Shown: positions 10,231 through 21,359 of the stretch, piece by piece
Layout: every line of letters begins with the position of its first letter
Position numbering within the stretch: the first letter of the stretch is position 1
From: Hofstenia miamia
Lineage: Eukaryota; Xenacoelomorpha; Acoela; Hofsteniidae
DNA: 64,000 bases
NCBI GenBank assembly: GCA_900660155.1
Contig: CABFPE010000037.1
Location: 1,904,246 to 1,968,245 of the forward strand
Direction: 5' to 3'
Made by a program: the position numbers and the translations under genes
The notes under the pieces: model-generated
What the model was told of the DNA's origin: nothing
What the model saw: only the letters and a program-made list of their open reading frames with translations
Databases searched by the model: none

Positions 10231-13135
10231 ACGTTTTTGCCCATTCCTCTGTCAATATTGCAGTTATCAACATGAAATTTTGCAGGCTTATAGAGCTCCG
10301 CAAGCTAAATATTGTAAGAATTTTATAAGTCGGAACATGTCAAAATTGCGCCCTCTAGCGGGGAAATAATTTTTTGCTGTCATTAATGATATTTGGAGAG
10401 AGCTCACGCAAAAAATAGAATTTTAAAATTAAAGGTTTTTTATATTCCCAACTTTAGACATTTATATAAATTTTTTAATAAGCCTAAATTTTTAAATTTT
10501 TTTACCATTAATTTGAAAAAAAACTTTTTTTGAAAATTTTTTTTCGTTTTTTCACACTAGTGATCTAAATTTGGATCAGCATTGTTTGAAATTTCAAGAC
10601 AAAAATTTCACACAATCATAATTTTTTTTTTAAAAAATTTATTTTGAAAACCCGGGTTGGCCTTTAAATATTATACCTTAACTTTAGCAGTCTATAGCAA
10701 CAAAATTTTTTAAGATATCACAGCTCCATTTGAATTTTTAAGTAGGAAAATTCACTGAAAAAAATTTGTTTCTCAGCATGTTTAGCTCTAAGATCAATAT
10801 TGGCTGAGCTAAGCTGGCCAGAGCTGGGCAAATTTTTCAGAAAAGATATTTTCTTTAATAACTTTTGATATAATGAAGCTAAGAATAAGATTTTTACAAC
10901 AAAATGCGCAGTTTTGAAAGGAGATTCTAATTTTTGTGGTCCTGTCCTAAAACTGAGTTTCAAAAATTTTAACTAAAAAAACGTTTTTCTCAAAATTAAA
11001 AATTCAAAAATTGGAAATGTTTACTTTGAGATATTTGCAGTAATGCAAGAAATAACATTCAAAAACAATTTTCCCAAAATTCGCTGTCAATCTTCCATAA
11101 TGGGAAATTTTCTCTTTTAGATATGAATATTATAGGATGGGTTAGTAATTTTTTAAAAATTATAGCGATTTTTTTAAAAAAACTGTGAATATTTCTGCAT
11201 TTACTTTTTAATATTATTAAACTTCAAAACTTTGTTTAAAAAAATTACACTTCACATTAAGACACCCCCATAAACTTGCTAAAAATCGGTGTTTTTTAAA
11301 TATATATTGTGGATGATGAAAATGGATATTATGGATAAACCTTGAAAATTCATTTACATTTTACTCTATTTTATTGATATCTGTGATCCATTCTGTCAAT
11401 TTCTTTGAGATTTTGCCATGGTTATTAAATATACTGGGATTTCTGGATTTTTTATAATATAAATTTTTCGGAGCATTGACTACTACTTCTCAGTAAAGAT
11501 TGATGTTTCTACATTGATTAAAGACTGGCAAATGTGTTTCTGGCATTGGATTTCTAGATTGAGAAGCCCTTTCACTGTCATTCAATGAATTAAATGTGAA
11601 AACTCAAATTTGCAAGATTTCTTCCAAATTGCTATTTCAATACTTTTTTAATTGAAAAAATAAATTAATATTTGGATTCTTCATCTTAGAATTTAGGTGG
11701 AAATGTGTTTTTTCACTTGCTAAGCTGATTTGTGAGCTATCAATTTTAATTTTTACTTAATGTGACAGTACGTGGAAGCTGGTGTAAGGAAATTCATTTT
11801 TTTAAGGCCTTCATAAGTTGATTTTTTTATCAAACTGCAGTTTATACGGATTTTCAAACCTTCTGAATCTATTCACACTGTTATATTTTTTATTTGATCA
11901 ATGCTTTGTTCACAATTTAATGAAATAATATGGTTGAAATTTGAAAAAACAGTAATTTTTTAGATATATTTATAAATCACTATTTCAATATTGTTTTAAT
12001 TGAGAAAATGAATTGATATTTGGATTGTAGGGGTTTAAAATTAGTTATAAATATGTTAAGAGGGACTTTTATATTTTCATTTACTTCTATTGGAAATTTA
12101 TGGATGGAGGAAATGGTGGAGTTGAGAGCAGATGGACCTGACAGTGAAAAAAGATTTCCTCTTCTTAAATAGGAAGCATATTATTTTATAAAGATAGTAT
12201 GGTTTTTAATTTCCAGGAATTTATTTAAAAGCAAATACATTCATTGCTAAACTTTATGATAGTTTTCATTATTAACAATTTTAGCAATTATTTGCACAGG
12301 TTAGTTATCTTAAAAGTTTGTTTGTTTCTTTGCGTTTACAAGTTATTGCCTGTTTGCTTTAAATACAATATTAGTGTTTTTCATTTCTTTCCATATTCAA
12401 ATATTATGCAAGTGCATTCAACCCAAAATATGCAGGCTATTATATTTTGGGCTTCATTTTTATTTTGAAGTAAATTATCAAAATCTAGTGTACAAATATA
12501 TAATATTTTTTAATCTCTTTTTTATGAATTTCATACCATTTCAAAATTAGTTTAATGCAAATACATTTTACTTAAAAAGTTTTTCTACAACCCTACATAA
12601 TATATCCATAAATGCAATTACTAGCACACTTAGAATCAGTTTTTGAAGTATTTCATTTGTAAGGCCCATATTTTTTCAGTGAACATTTTCTTTATAAGTC
12701 TATAATATTTAATACAAAACATAAATGAAAGAACATATAGTTTTTCAATTCAATATTCTTATTCAATGAATAAAGTGAGCAATTGTGAAATTTATGCCAC
12801 ATTCAATACTTTGTGAAACTTTTTTATAATACAACTAAGAAAGCAACTAACATTGCTATTTTAGCTATGAAGCTAAAAAGATATATAATTGATTGCAATA
12901 CATGCTGCAGTACAAAACTGAAATAAAAGTGTATAGTTTTTTCAATTCAATAAATTTTCTCAATAGGAAAAAGGCTCAAAGGGCGAGCAAAGTGACCCTT
13001 TTGAGCGTGGTTTTTAAATCACATAAACCTCTTGATCACCAATTCACACAATGCACCAATGCCACCTCTAAAACTTGTTCCTAATTTGTATATACATGCC
13101 TCCTAATTTAATGAAAGAGCGCAATGAAGAAATAT
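10231..13135. other. 2.9-kb AT-rich insert, unidentified
   Basis: No family recognised. An 81-aa minus frame at 10718-10963 contains LSSANIDLRAKHAEKQIFF but resembles nothing I know. Two related blocks of about 90 bp (about 11615-11700 and 11960-12045) share TATTTCAATA..TTTTAATTGA and ATTGATATTTGGATT, spaced about 345 bp. This suggests a degenerate internal duplication. Confidence 0.4.
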
Positions 13136-13815
13136 GTTGGTTTATTGTAATAATAATAATAAGTAAGTAAGTGATAGGTGTAGGCTATGTAAGAAAGAGG
13201 CGGAGACAGTAGATCATCTGATAGCAGAGTGTGAGAAGTTGGCACAGAATGAGTATAATTTAAGGCATAACAAAGTGGGACGAATGGTACACTGGAGCGT
13301 GAGCAGGCAGCATGGGTTAGAAGCAGGAGACAAGTGGTATGAGCACAAGCCGCAGGGAGTCATAGAGAATGATAAGGTTAAGATACTATGGGACTTCAAC
13401 ATCCAGACAAGCAAGGTAATAGAAGTATGGAGACCAGACATAGTATGGTAGACAAAGTGAAAAGATTATGAACAGTGATAGACATTGCAGTACCAAAGGA
13501 CAGGAATGTAGAAAGCAAGGAGAAAGACATGATAGACAAGTACAGGGAGTTGGCAGAGGTAATAGAAAGGCTGTGGAAGTTAAAGAAAGTTGAAGTAGTC
13601 CCAGTAGTTGTAGGAGCAGTGAGTAAGAAGCATAAGATGCTTGGAGGAGATGGGAGTACCAAAGTGGAGAGGAGCAGTAGCACAGATGGTGGCATTGTTA
13701 GGAACAGCTAGAGTTCTGAGGAAAACTCCCTGAGAACTGGTGAGTTCCCCGAGCTGAGAGAGATACCAGTATGAAGCTGTAAGAAGCAACAATAACAATA
13801 ATAATAATATTTATT
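13136..13815 (+). pseudogene. C-terminal end of a LINE with a restriction-like endonuclease
   Basis: The plus-strand reading starts DRCRLCKKEAETVDHLIAEC, a CxxC...HxxxxC zinc knuckle. It continues HNKVGRMVHWSVSRQHGLEA, VKILWDFNIQTSKVIEVWRP, then IDIAVPKDRNVESKEKDM and VVPVVVGAVS. The series WRPDIV...IDIAVPxDxN has the spacing of a PD-(D/E)xK nuclease, as at the C-terminus of a LINE group common in aquatic animals. A frame change separates the two open pieces (13239-13451 and 13475-13711). The element ends in an (AAC)(AAT)n tail at 13787-13812 and starts in an AATAAT tract, so it is a heavily 5'-truncated insertion into a like-sequence site. Confidence 0.7.
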
Positions 13816-13984
13816 TTTAAAATCCTCTGTATATATAATAATTATACAAATAAAGTGATAAGCACTTATTAAGATTTTAGAATAGTTTTTTTCTGGTTCA
13901 ATGACTACGCTGGGTTGTTGGGATTGGTTGAGTTCTTTGGTAATTTAAATAGTTGATTTTTCTTGGTTTCAAATACATTCTAAC

Positions 13985-15056
13985 ATTTTTTTAAAAGTCT
14001 TTAATTGATTTTTCTTCTTTAAATTGAGGTGGTAGTTCATTCCATAAGTCAATAAAAGAATTAGTAAATAAGTTCTTCATCATATTTTTCTTAAATTTAA
14101 GTTTTCTATAAGAATTTGTTCTTAAATGTGTTTTAGTTGGTATTTTGTTTCTTGCTTTCAATTTGAAAAATACTTCTAGAGATCTTAGTCTTTGTAGATA
14201 TTCTAATGAAAATAAGTAGTTATCTTCTTTGTTTGTAGCTTGATTTCTTCTTTCAAAGATGGCATTGATACTCCAATTGAAAATTCTTTTTAGTTTGATC
14301 TTCATTCTTTTATTGAGAGTTGTTAATAAACAGGCTGAATATAAGTAATGAGGCAATATATATGATTTTATTAGAATAATTTTCTAATTTATAGGTATGA
14401 TTTTTTTAATTTTAGTTAGTGTTTTGATTTCTTGTATCATTTTCTGCATTATTTTGTTGACTTCAATTTCAAATGTTAACTTATTGTCAAAGATTATTCC
14501 TAAGTATTTATTTTTGTCTCTTGTATAATATTATCATTTATTTTTAATATTAATTTTTTAGTCTTGTTAGAAATATTTAATACTATAAATCTAGTCTTTT
14601 CAACATTTAATTTCATTTTATTTTTTCAAAGTATAATATTGCAGTTTTTAGTGCACTGAATAAATCACAATGGTTGGTTGAATACAGCAGGGTGTCATTG
14701 GCATATTGGACACATTTTATATTTCTATTAAAATTGATGTCATTATCATAAAGATTGAATGTTAATGGCCCTAGAACTGAGCCTTGAGGTACTCCTTTAT
14801 TAATTATTATTTGTTGGAGATTTCATTGTTTACATTTACGTTTTGTTGTCTATTAGTTAAATATGAGGTTAATAACTTAGTTGCATATTCACTAAAGCTG
14901 TATATGTGTTTTAATTTTTTAATTAGTATTTCATGATCAATTGAATTAAATGCTTTAGATAGATCTAATGTTAAGACGTAAATATTATCTCCTTTATCTA
15001 TGTGATTTCTCCAATCAACTAAAATAAAAATTAATGCATTATTCGTAAACATATTT
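13985..15056 (-). pseudogene. LINE ORF2 RT fragment (LINE G)
   Basis: Minus-strand pieces read DWRNHIDKGDNIYVLTLDL then SKAFNSIDHEILIKKLK (15052-14807). A GVPQGSVLGPL..QYANDTLLYS region follows, and then FIDLWNELPPQFKEEKSIKD at 13991-14356. These are the palm and C-terminal parts of an APE-type LINE reverse transcriptase. Stops and frame changes divide the pieces, and YADD has become YAND. It is truncated at its 5' end (15056), where the plus-strand LINE resumes. A related piece lies at 44.2-45.1 kb. Confidence 0.8.
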
Positions 15057-17425
15057 GAATTTGAATTTGACCAGTTTCTAATGGAAAACAGTCACCATCA
15101 TGTTGTAGTTATAGGAAATTTAAATAGTGCTTTTATCAGTCAATGCTTATTGACTATGCACGTGGATTTAGTCGATCTGATCACTGAACCTACTCACGAA
15201 GAAGCAAGCTTGATGTTCTACTTATGAGTTCACAAGTCCAAGCGTCTTTTACTGGGGAACAAATCATAGGGTTTGTCTGTCTTCAGTTGGGGAAGTGATC
15301 CAAATTCAATACGTTAACATCACCGTTAACAAATGGTGCTTTACGTTAACATGACCGTAAACCAAATCGTTAACTTACACTAAAAATAAATTCGCTAAAG
15401 ATGGAGTTTGCATTAAAGGCGTGTTTTTTCCGAAAATGTTGTTACAAGTAACTTTGACACATTTAGGTTCTGCACATTTCTTCAAATGTATCTATGCAAA
15501 TAAATTTATTAAGCACATGCAGACATTTGACGCTAGAATTGTTGTTTACGGTTACATTTTCAATTGTTAACGTATTGAATTTGGATCACTTCCCTTAGTA
15601 AAGCAGATGTTCCTTTTTATCGTATGACACAAGGAAAAGTAATATGGATCGTTTTCTAAAAAACTGTCATCTGAAAATTTTGACGATATCTACCGTACAA
15701 AGTCCATTGAATCCAAAGTCAATAACTTCTATGAGAGAATGCGGGATGCTATGAGTTCGGTTCCCAATCATACAATCATTTTTCATAAAAATGAAGCGCC
15801 ATGGCTTACGTTAAAGAGTAAGGAAATCGATTATAAAAAACTACATGCTCCTTCTACCCAAATTTTAGAACACTATTCAAATAAGCTCATCTCCAAGTGT
15901 GAAAAAGCTAAAAAAAGTATTATGTGAAAAATGCGTCACCTAAACACATGCGGAAAATTGTTAACTTATCCGAATCTACTGACTCCTTTAAAAAATTCTT
16001 AGCTAATTTTGAGTCCGTTCGTGGATGGTTTAAATGCTTTTGAAGAAATATTTTCTTTAATCATGAAAGAAGAAATATGCTGGTGCTGACATCAGTGACG
16101 TTCAATGTCATATTATTAACTGTTGTATCGTGGAGAGATATGTTCCACTTTTCTTGAAGGAAACATTGATTAAACCAAGGACTACTTAAGAGAGTAGTCT
16201 CTTGATTAAACCTATACCAAACGTTTCGAGACCTACTGTCAAGGACTTTAGACCAATCTCAATTCTATCACTCCCTGCCAAATATTTGGAGCACGTTATT
16301 TGTAAAAGTCTTTGTAATCATATACAATCTCTGGAACCCGACCAATTTGTCTACAGAAACAACTAATGGGCTACAATAACTCTAATTTACTTGGCCGACA
16401 CAATCAGTAGACGTTTAGACCAGAAAAACATCTCTTCAGTCATTGTACAAGCTATAGATTTCACCAAGGCTTGTGATTCTGTTCTGCACATAACTTTAAT
16501 TAAGAAGCTTGGATTTTCCCTGAGGTTTTATTAAGTGGCTGCTTGGATATTTATCTAATGGAAGTTTCTATGTCTATTGTGGCACAGTTCTCAGTAAAAC
16601 ATTTTCTATATCAAAAGACACTCCTCAAGGTTCACTGTTAGGGCCCCTCTTATTCGTTGCATTTCTTGGTGATTTAAAGTCAAGCACGTAAAGCATATTA
16701 ATTAAGTACGCTGAGGCGATGTAACCAGTATTATCCCGGTCAACAACAACAGCATGGCAGTCACAGATTTTCCTTAAATTAAGAAGTGGGCTGAATCACA
16801 TAAAATGTTGATAAACATTAATAAATCTTCTCAAATGATTTTTGGAAGGCAAAACATCTCTTTACTGAACAAAGAAATCAAGGTAGTCTCTCATTTAAAG
16901 CGACTTGGCATTACAGTGGATTTCAAACTTAAATGGGTCATCCACGTACACAACGTTTGAATGAAGTATTCGAAATACTGTTCGAAGACAATTTGTATAC
17001 CAAGTGTTTCTATCTATGATAATTGGAACGCTAAATTATGCTTGTGATGTTTTCGTAGACCTTCCAGTGCATCTTGAATTTTGACAGAAAAATTCAAATG
17101 GTTTGCAATCAAGCTCAAAGAATAATTCAGAGCGATGATAAAATCATTTTTAAATTTTACAGAGAAGATAAAGCTTTGAAGCTCTTTCATCAAATAGTCG
17201 CAAACTCAAGTCATCACCTATATCATTCGATTCCCCCCATTTCACCTAGGTCTGGTAAATTTCTCATTCCCTTACATCGTACAGAGAGAGAAGTGAAGCA
17301 ATTCCTTATATTTTGTGCTAAGAATAGCAACTTTATTTTTGCTTAGACATTTGTTTCTATTTTTCATGTGTAAATTTATTTCTTTTTATCGAAATACACG
17401 TATCTATTTATCTATCTATCTATCT
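15057..17425 (+). pseudogene. LINE F: endonuclease end, RT domain and (ATCT)n tail
   Basis: The plus-strand order is FDQFLMENSHHHVVVIGNLN (end of the endonuclease), an MITE at 15290-15594, then SKADVPFYRMTQGKVIW. RT motifs follow: KDFRPISILSLPAKYLEHVI, AIDFTKACDSVLHITLIKKL, a TPQGSLLGPLLF block, ISLLNKEIKVVSHLKRLGIT, and a C-terminal open piece at 17074-17346. It ends in TATC repeats at 17398-17425, taken as the LINE tail. The TPQGSLLGPLLF wording differs from the GVPQGTxLG CR1-like group, so this is another clade (perhaps I/Jockey-like). Many stops mark it as old. Confidence 0.75.
15290..15594. mobile_element. 305-bp PIF/Harbinger-like MITE inside LINE F
   Basis: Perfect or near-perfect inverted ends: GGGAAGTGATCCAAATTCAA at the left and its complement at the right, about 30 bp. 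The left flank is TTG (15287-15289) and the right flank is TTA (15595-15597), consistent with a decayed 3-bp TTA target duplication. GGG ends with TTA targets suggest PIF/Harbinger. The LINE frame VFS|SKADVPFYR reads on across it. No coding capacity. Confidence 0.8.
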
Positions 17426-17429
17426 AATA

Positions 17430-17645
17430 AAATCATTTGGATATTCATTCTTAAGACTCGACTATAATTTGATTATTTCTTGGTTTATGATGTCATTAGA
17501 ACTTGAGACATTAAATATTTGTTTTATTGCTCCTTAAATTATTGTTATTTTGTATGCTATAGGTGAATTCGGATTGAAATTTATAACTAAACCTGTATCG
17601 GTTAGCTTTTCTGTAAATTCCTGTAATAAGCTGTTTGCTGTTCTG
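17430..17645 (-). pseudogene. Penelope-like element RT fragment
   Basis: The minus-strand reading has LITGIYRKANRYRFSYKFQS, the TGIYRK block that follows the YADD region in Penelope reverse transcriptases. Downstream of it is sequence like that at 31.4-31.5 kb (NEYPS-type block). It directly abuts a second Penelope piece of opposite orientation at about 17645. Confidence 0.65.
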
Positions 17646-17649
17646 CGAA

Positions 17650-17830
17650 TGCTCACGTTTAGAAAGTTTTAATATAACCATCCCTAAAAACTTAAAAGTA
17701 ATCGAAAGTATATACATAAGTTCAATGCAACCAAGTCTTAATATCAAAGATTATTCATATTTCAGCACAAATTACCTCTAATCAACGTTTAATTACATAA
17801 TAATATCTTTTAATTTAATAATGCATACTC
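17650..17830 (+). pseudogene. Penelope-like element C-terminal fragment, inverted relative to its neighbour
   Basis: It is related to the complement of 9440-9610. Both encode a degraded SMQxSLNxKDxxxYxSTNY block that follows the GIY-YIG domain. It is on the plus strand, whereas the RT piece to its left is on the minus strand, so the two form a head-to-head pair. Confidence 0.6.
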
Positions 17831-17869
17831 GTTAGAGTTAGATCGAAAATTTTGTAAATTGACGATGCT

Positions 17870-18140
17870 CAAGTTGAACGAAATATATCTTTGTCTAATG
17901 TTCTTATTAAAATTATTAAAGATCCTTAACAACAATAAATTCGATATAAGTTTCTATTATTAATTAATGGCTAACATACAATTTTTATTAATTTGTATTG
18001 TGATTTTCTAAATTACATAAATATTTTGTTATAATTTAGTATCGGAAATCATTTTAGTGTTAATTTATATACATGTAGACTATATTTATTTTCTTTGTTA
18101 ATAAAAAATGTAAACTTGTGATTTTTAAATATTTTATTTT
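17870..18140 (+). repeat. 3' untranslated repeat shared with 52.3-52.5 kb
   Basis: The core reads TTATxATCGGAAATCATT, then GTGTTAATTT, ATATACATGTA and TTTATTTTCTTTGTT. The same order occurs at about 52380-52500, downstream of the REL-endonuclease LINE fragment. I infer that it is the 3' tail of that family without its coding part. Confidence 0.55.
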
Positions 18141-19293
18141 GTAATGTTGAATGTATATAGGTTAAGAAAATATGCCATCAGTGTCAATAGCCAAATTGTG
18201 GGACCATAGAGGTTTTTTGATGGTAATATCCTTCAGTGAATTGGTATTAATACGTGGTCATAGCTGTATGATTAAATTTATAAATTCCATGCATGGGTTT
18301 GTAAATAAAAGTTGTTTCATATTTTGCACGTAAGTTTTTTTATCAGAACTCTTTATAAATTCATTTTTTGAAAGTTTAGTAGCAAACTTGGTTAAAAGTA
18401 CTTGAAAAATTATCTCCATAACAAATATTAAGTAAGACAGTAATCTTAATTATCAATAATTTCTAAGATTAAATGTTTTTGTTTAAAAAATAAACATACA
18501 CCTAACCCGACCAGGAACCTTAACCTAAAATTGCATGCATAAAAATGAGAAACTTAAATCATTCATTTGATATGAACCTAGTATGACCTTTTACTAAACA
18601 TCCATTTCAAAAACTACAGGATTTCTACGAAGATTGATTTTGTGTTGAAGTTCATCGAGTTTGATACAGATAAGATTTTTAGAAAATGTATCCATTTTTT
18701 TATTTAATTTTCTCTAGTGAGACATTTGTGGATTGTGCTAAGATTCTAATCCAACTATTTACATTGTAATTGAATGGTTTTATAACCAACTACAAATAAT
18801 GATAATTGAACTTCGATTTCATCTCCAGATAAAATATTCGCTGAAAACGCCAAATAAATTAATATGCTCCTCTTGACTAATAATATAATAACAGCTGTCT
18901 ATGCGTCGGAATTCTGCTTTTGCATTTCAGAATAAGTGTTTCAAATCTTGTTTGTTTATGCGACTTCTGCAAAAACAATTCGTACGCTAATATCATAAAT
19001 TAAAAAGCAATTCCACCGTGGGGCGATAACCTATAGTTTGCAAAAGGAACCTTCTGTAAGGCAAATGTACATAGAAATTGTTTTATAGAACAAAAAACTT
19101 GAACTTAGCGAAAATCATTCCATAAATTTCCAAATTTAATGGAAAAAGTAGTTTTTTATTCTTACAGTTTGTTCAAAGCAGTATTATTCAAAGCGTAGAA
19201 ATTTTTTCAAAAAAATAGCGTAATTAACTATAAAATACTATATTAATATATACACATAAAAAATTTACTCCATATAGTTTACTAATTTCGATT

Positions 19294-19327
<34 letters not shown>

Positions 19328-19884
19328 NGCTCATTTCAAAGTCAAAAAACAAAGTGTATCTTAGCCTTGAAATGGCGGGGGTGGATCTATCACACATTTT
19401 CGTATTACTGGAATTCCTACCTATCTTCAGTAAAAAAAGCCTACTTATTCTCATAATTGTTGAAAAGATGTATAAAATATGTAAATAAATTGTTTTTAGC
19501 AGGATATTTAATCTTTACTAAGGATATGATATTGATGAAAGCATTCTTTCCATGCATTTGAGTTTCACCTCCCTTCATTATGTTTGCATCCACACATTAC
19601 ACAAAGAACCCACATTTCTCAATTTGAAGAATATAAAATATGATTGAATATATATTTGAAGGTCAGAAGATAACATGTGTTCTATGCTTAATTTGAATTT
19701 AAGTTTTTGTTCCAATATACTACTGTTTGAATATTTATAATACTTATTCAACTTTTTTCATTTAAAAATTTCAAGTTTTTTAATTTTTATTCATTTACAT
19801 ATATCTTAGCAAAACAATTGGCAAGAAGTATGCAAAAACAGATGAAACAGCAATTATTTATTGATAGATCTTATATGATATTCA
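18141..19884. other. AT-rich stretch, nothing recognised except a (TA)n tract with a single N
   Basis: No coding frames or family motifs seen. A (TA)n tract at 19296-19327 ends at a single N (19328), a probable assembly join. Confidence 0.5.
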
Positions 19885-20135
19885 GTCTTTGAATAAATTG
19901 TTTATTTAATAGATTCTCTTTAGTTTCTTTATGAATATAGTTTCTGCCAATTTTGTATGCTTGGTTTTCATTAAAATAGTGAAGTTCTTCCTCTTAGGTG
20001 CATGTGCATGTTAATATATTTCTGATTGAAGATGACATTGCATATGCTCTCAAAGTCTGTATTCCAATTTCCTTGTCGTTTCCCCAATGTATCAACTTTC
20101 ACATTCATCACATTTATAAATGTATATGCATGAGG
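19885..20135 (-). pseudogene. Penelope-like GIY-YIG fragment, second lineage
   Basis: The minus-strand reading has CIYIYKCDECES, then YIGETTRKLEYRL, EHMQCHLQSEIY and GRNYIHKETKENLLNK. This is the GIY-YIG nuclease and C-terminal arm of a Penelope-like element. Its wording (YKCDEC, YIGETTRK) differs from that of the copies at 9.7 and 31 kb (INCTCGEDYIGY, IKCTCDDDYIGF), so it is a separate lineage. Confidence 0.65.
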
Positions 20136-20269
20136 AAACTAAAGGATCTACGAATTATAATTTTAATATAATAAAATTTGTATTTATCACCACATTATTT
20201 TAGGTATTCTGTACTGAGGATGATTGGAGACACTCAAAACATGCTTAAATAAAATATTTCTTGTTTTTT

Positions 20270-20270
<1 letters not shown>

Positions 20271-20312
<42 letters not shown>
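20271..20312. repeat. (TA)n microsatellite
   Basis: About 40 bp of TA dinucleotides directly visible. Confidence 0.95.
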
Positions 20313-20317
<5 letters not shown>

Positions 20318-20694
20318 TCCATTTTAGTAACTTATGTTTAGATGATTAATTTAAAATTAACAAAGATGCGAAGCATTTTTTAAATTTTTTAAAGAAAATA
20401 TTACAATAAAAATATACTTACAAGGTTGTTTCTTCGGTTGCGGCGTTTCCAAATATGTTCAAATATATTATTCTAAAATTGTATACTATTTAGAAGTAAC
20501 AATTCAATTTAATATTTAGGAAATTTTTAAAATTGTTTAAACGTGGATCTATTATAGCATGACAACTCTAAACTAAAAATTTGTAAAATGTTAACATTGA
20601 AAATTTGAGAAGTTCATATATTTTGCATGTATATAAAGATTTTAACTTTATATAATTACTATAATTAAAATAGATTTATTTGTACTGTCTGATA

Positions 20695-21350
20695 CAGTGT
20701 TGCAATCAAGCCATAATTTTATTGGCCCGGCATAACCCGGCCCCTTTCAATGCACGAAGCCTAGCCCGACCCGGCCCGTGACGCTTTTATATTTCAACCA
20801 TAGGAATTAAAAAAACAATATTCAAAAAAATTTAATACCGGCTTTCGCCGCTGAGTTTAAAAGTTCTGTTTGACTGAAATGTTTAGGATCCAGTCTGTTT
20901 CGTTTTTCTGGGAGAATGTTGTCAGTGTCTGAAAAATCTCGTTCGCTTTGTGCAGACCCACCTTGAATGGGAAGTTTTTTAATAATTGGGGAAAAGTACT
21001 ATGGTATTGGCGCCAAAAAATAAGTGTGTTTCTTGGATCATCTGAACAGATTGGGATGATTTGTAAACCACAATTTCATTTTTTAATTCTTCATCGGCTG
21101 CTAATACTGTAGTTGGCTGTGCTGCATCAAAAAAATCACTGAGTACATCTTCCTCGTTATTAGTTATTCTGATAACCTCGCAACATCTGGCAAATTCAAC
21201 TCTCCCTGTCAGGTTTCAAGTATTAGTAAAACGATAATTAGGCCCATTAAAATCACAATTTCAGGCCCAGCCCGGCTCTGCCCGTTTATATTCTTCAAAT
21301 ATGTGAGCCCGGCCCGGCACGTACAAAAGCCTAGCCCGGTTGCAACACTG
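20695..21350 (-). mobile_element. Deleted hAT transposon, 656 bp
   Basis: The ends are CAGTGTTGCAA and TTGCAACACTG. The perfect 8-bp target duplication GTCTGATA lies at 20687-20694 and 21351-21358. Internally the minus strand still encodes IIKKLPIQGGSAQSERDFSD, then NILPEKRNRLDPKH, the C-terminal dimerisation domain of hAT transposases (usually SERxFSxAGxIxxxxRxxLxPxx). The rest of the transposase is gone, so it is an internal-deletion derivative. GC-rich CCCGGCCCGG tracts lie just inside both ends. Confidence 0.9.
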
Positions 21351-21359
21351 GTCTGATAT

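Noticed and set aside
13214-13798. Ser/Leu-rich minus-strand frames opposite the REL-LINE end
   Set aside because: Antisense shadows of the plus-strand reading that carries the zinc knuckle and nuclease motifs.
20700-21345. Two CCCGGCCCGG-rich tracts as a CpG-island promoter
   Set aside because: They are the symmetric subterminal repeats of the hAT element.
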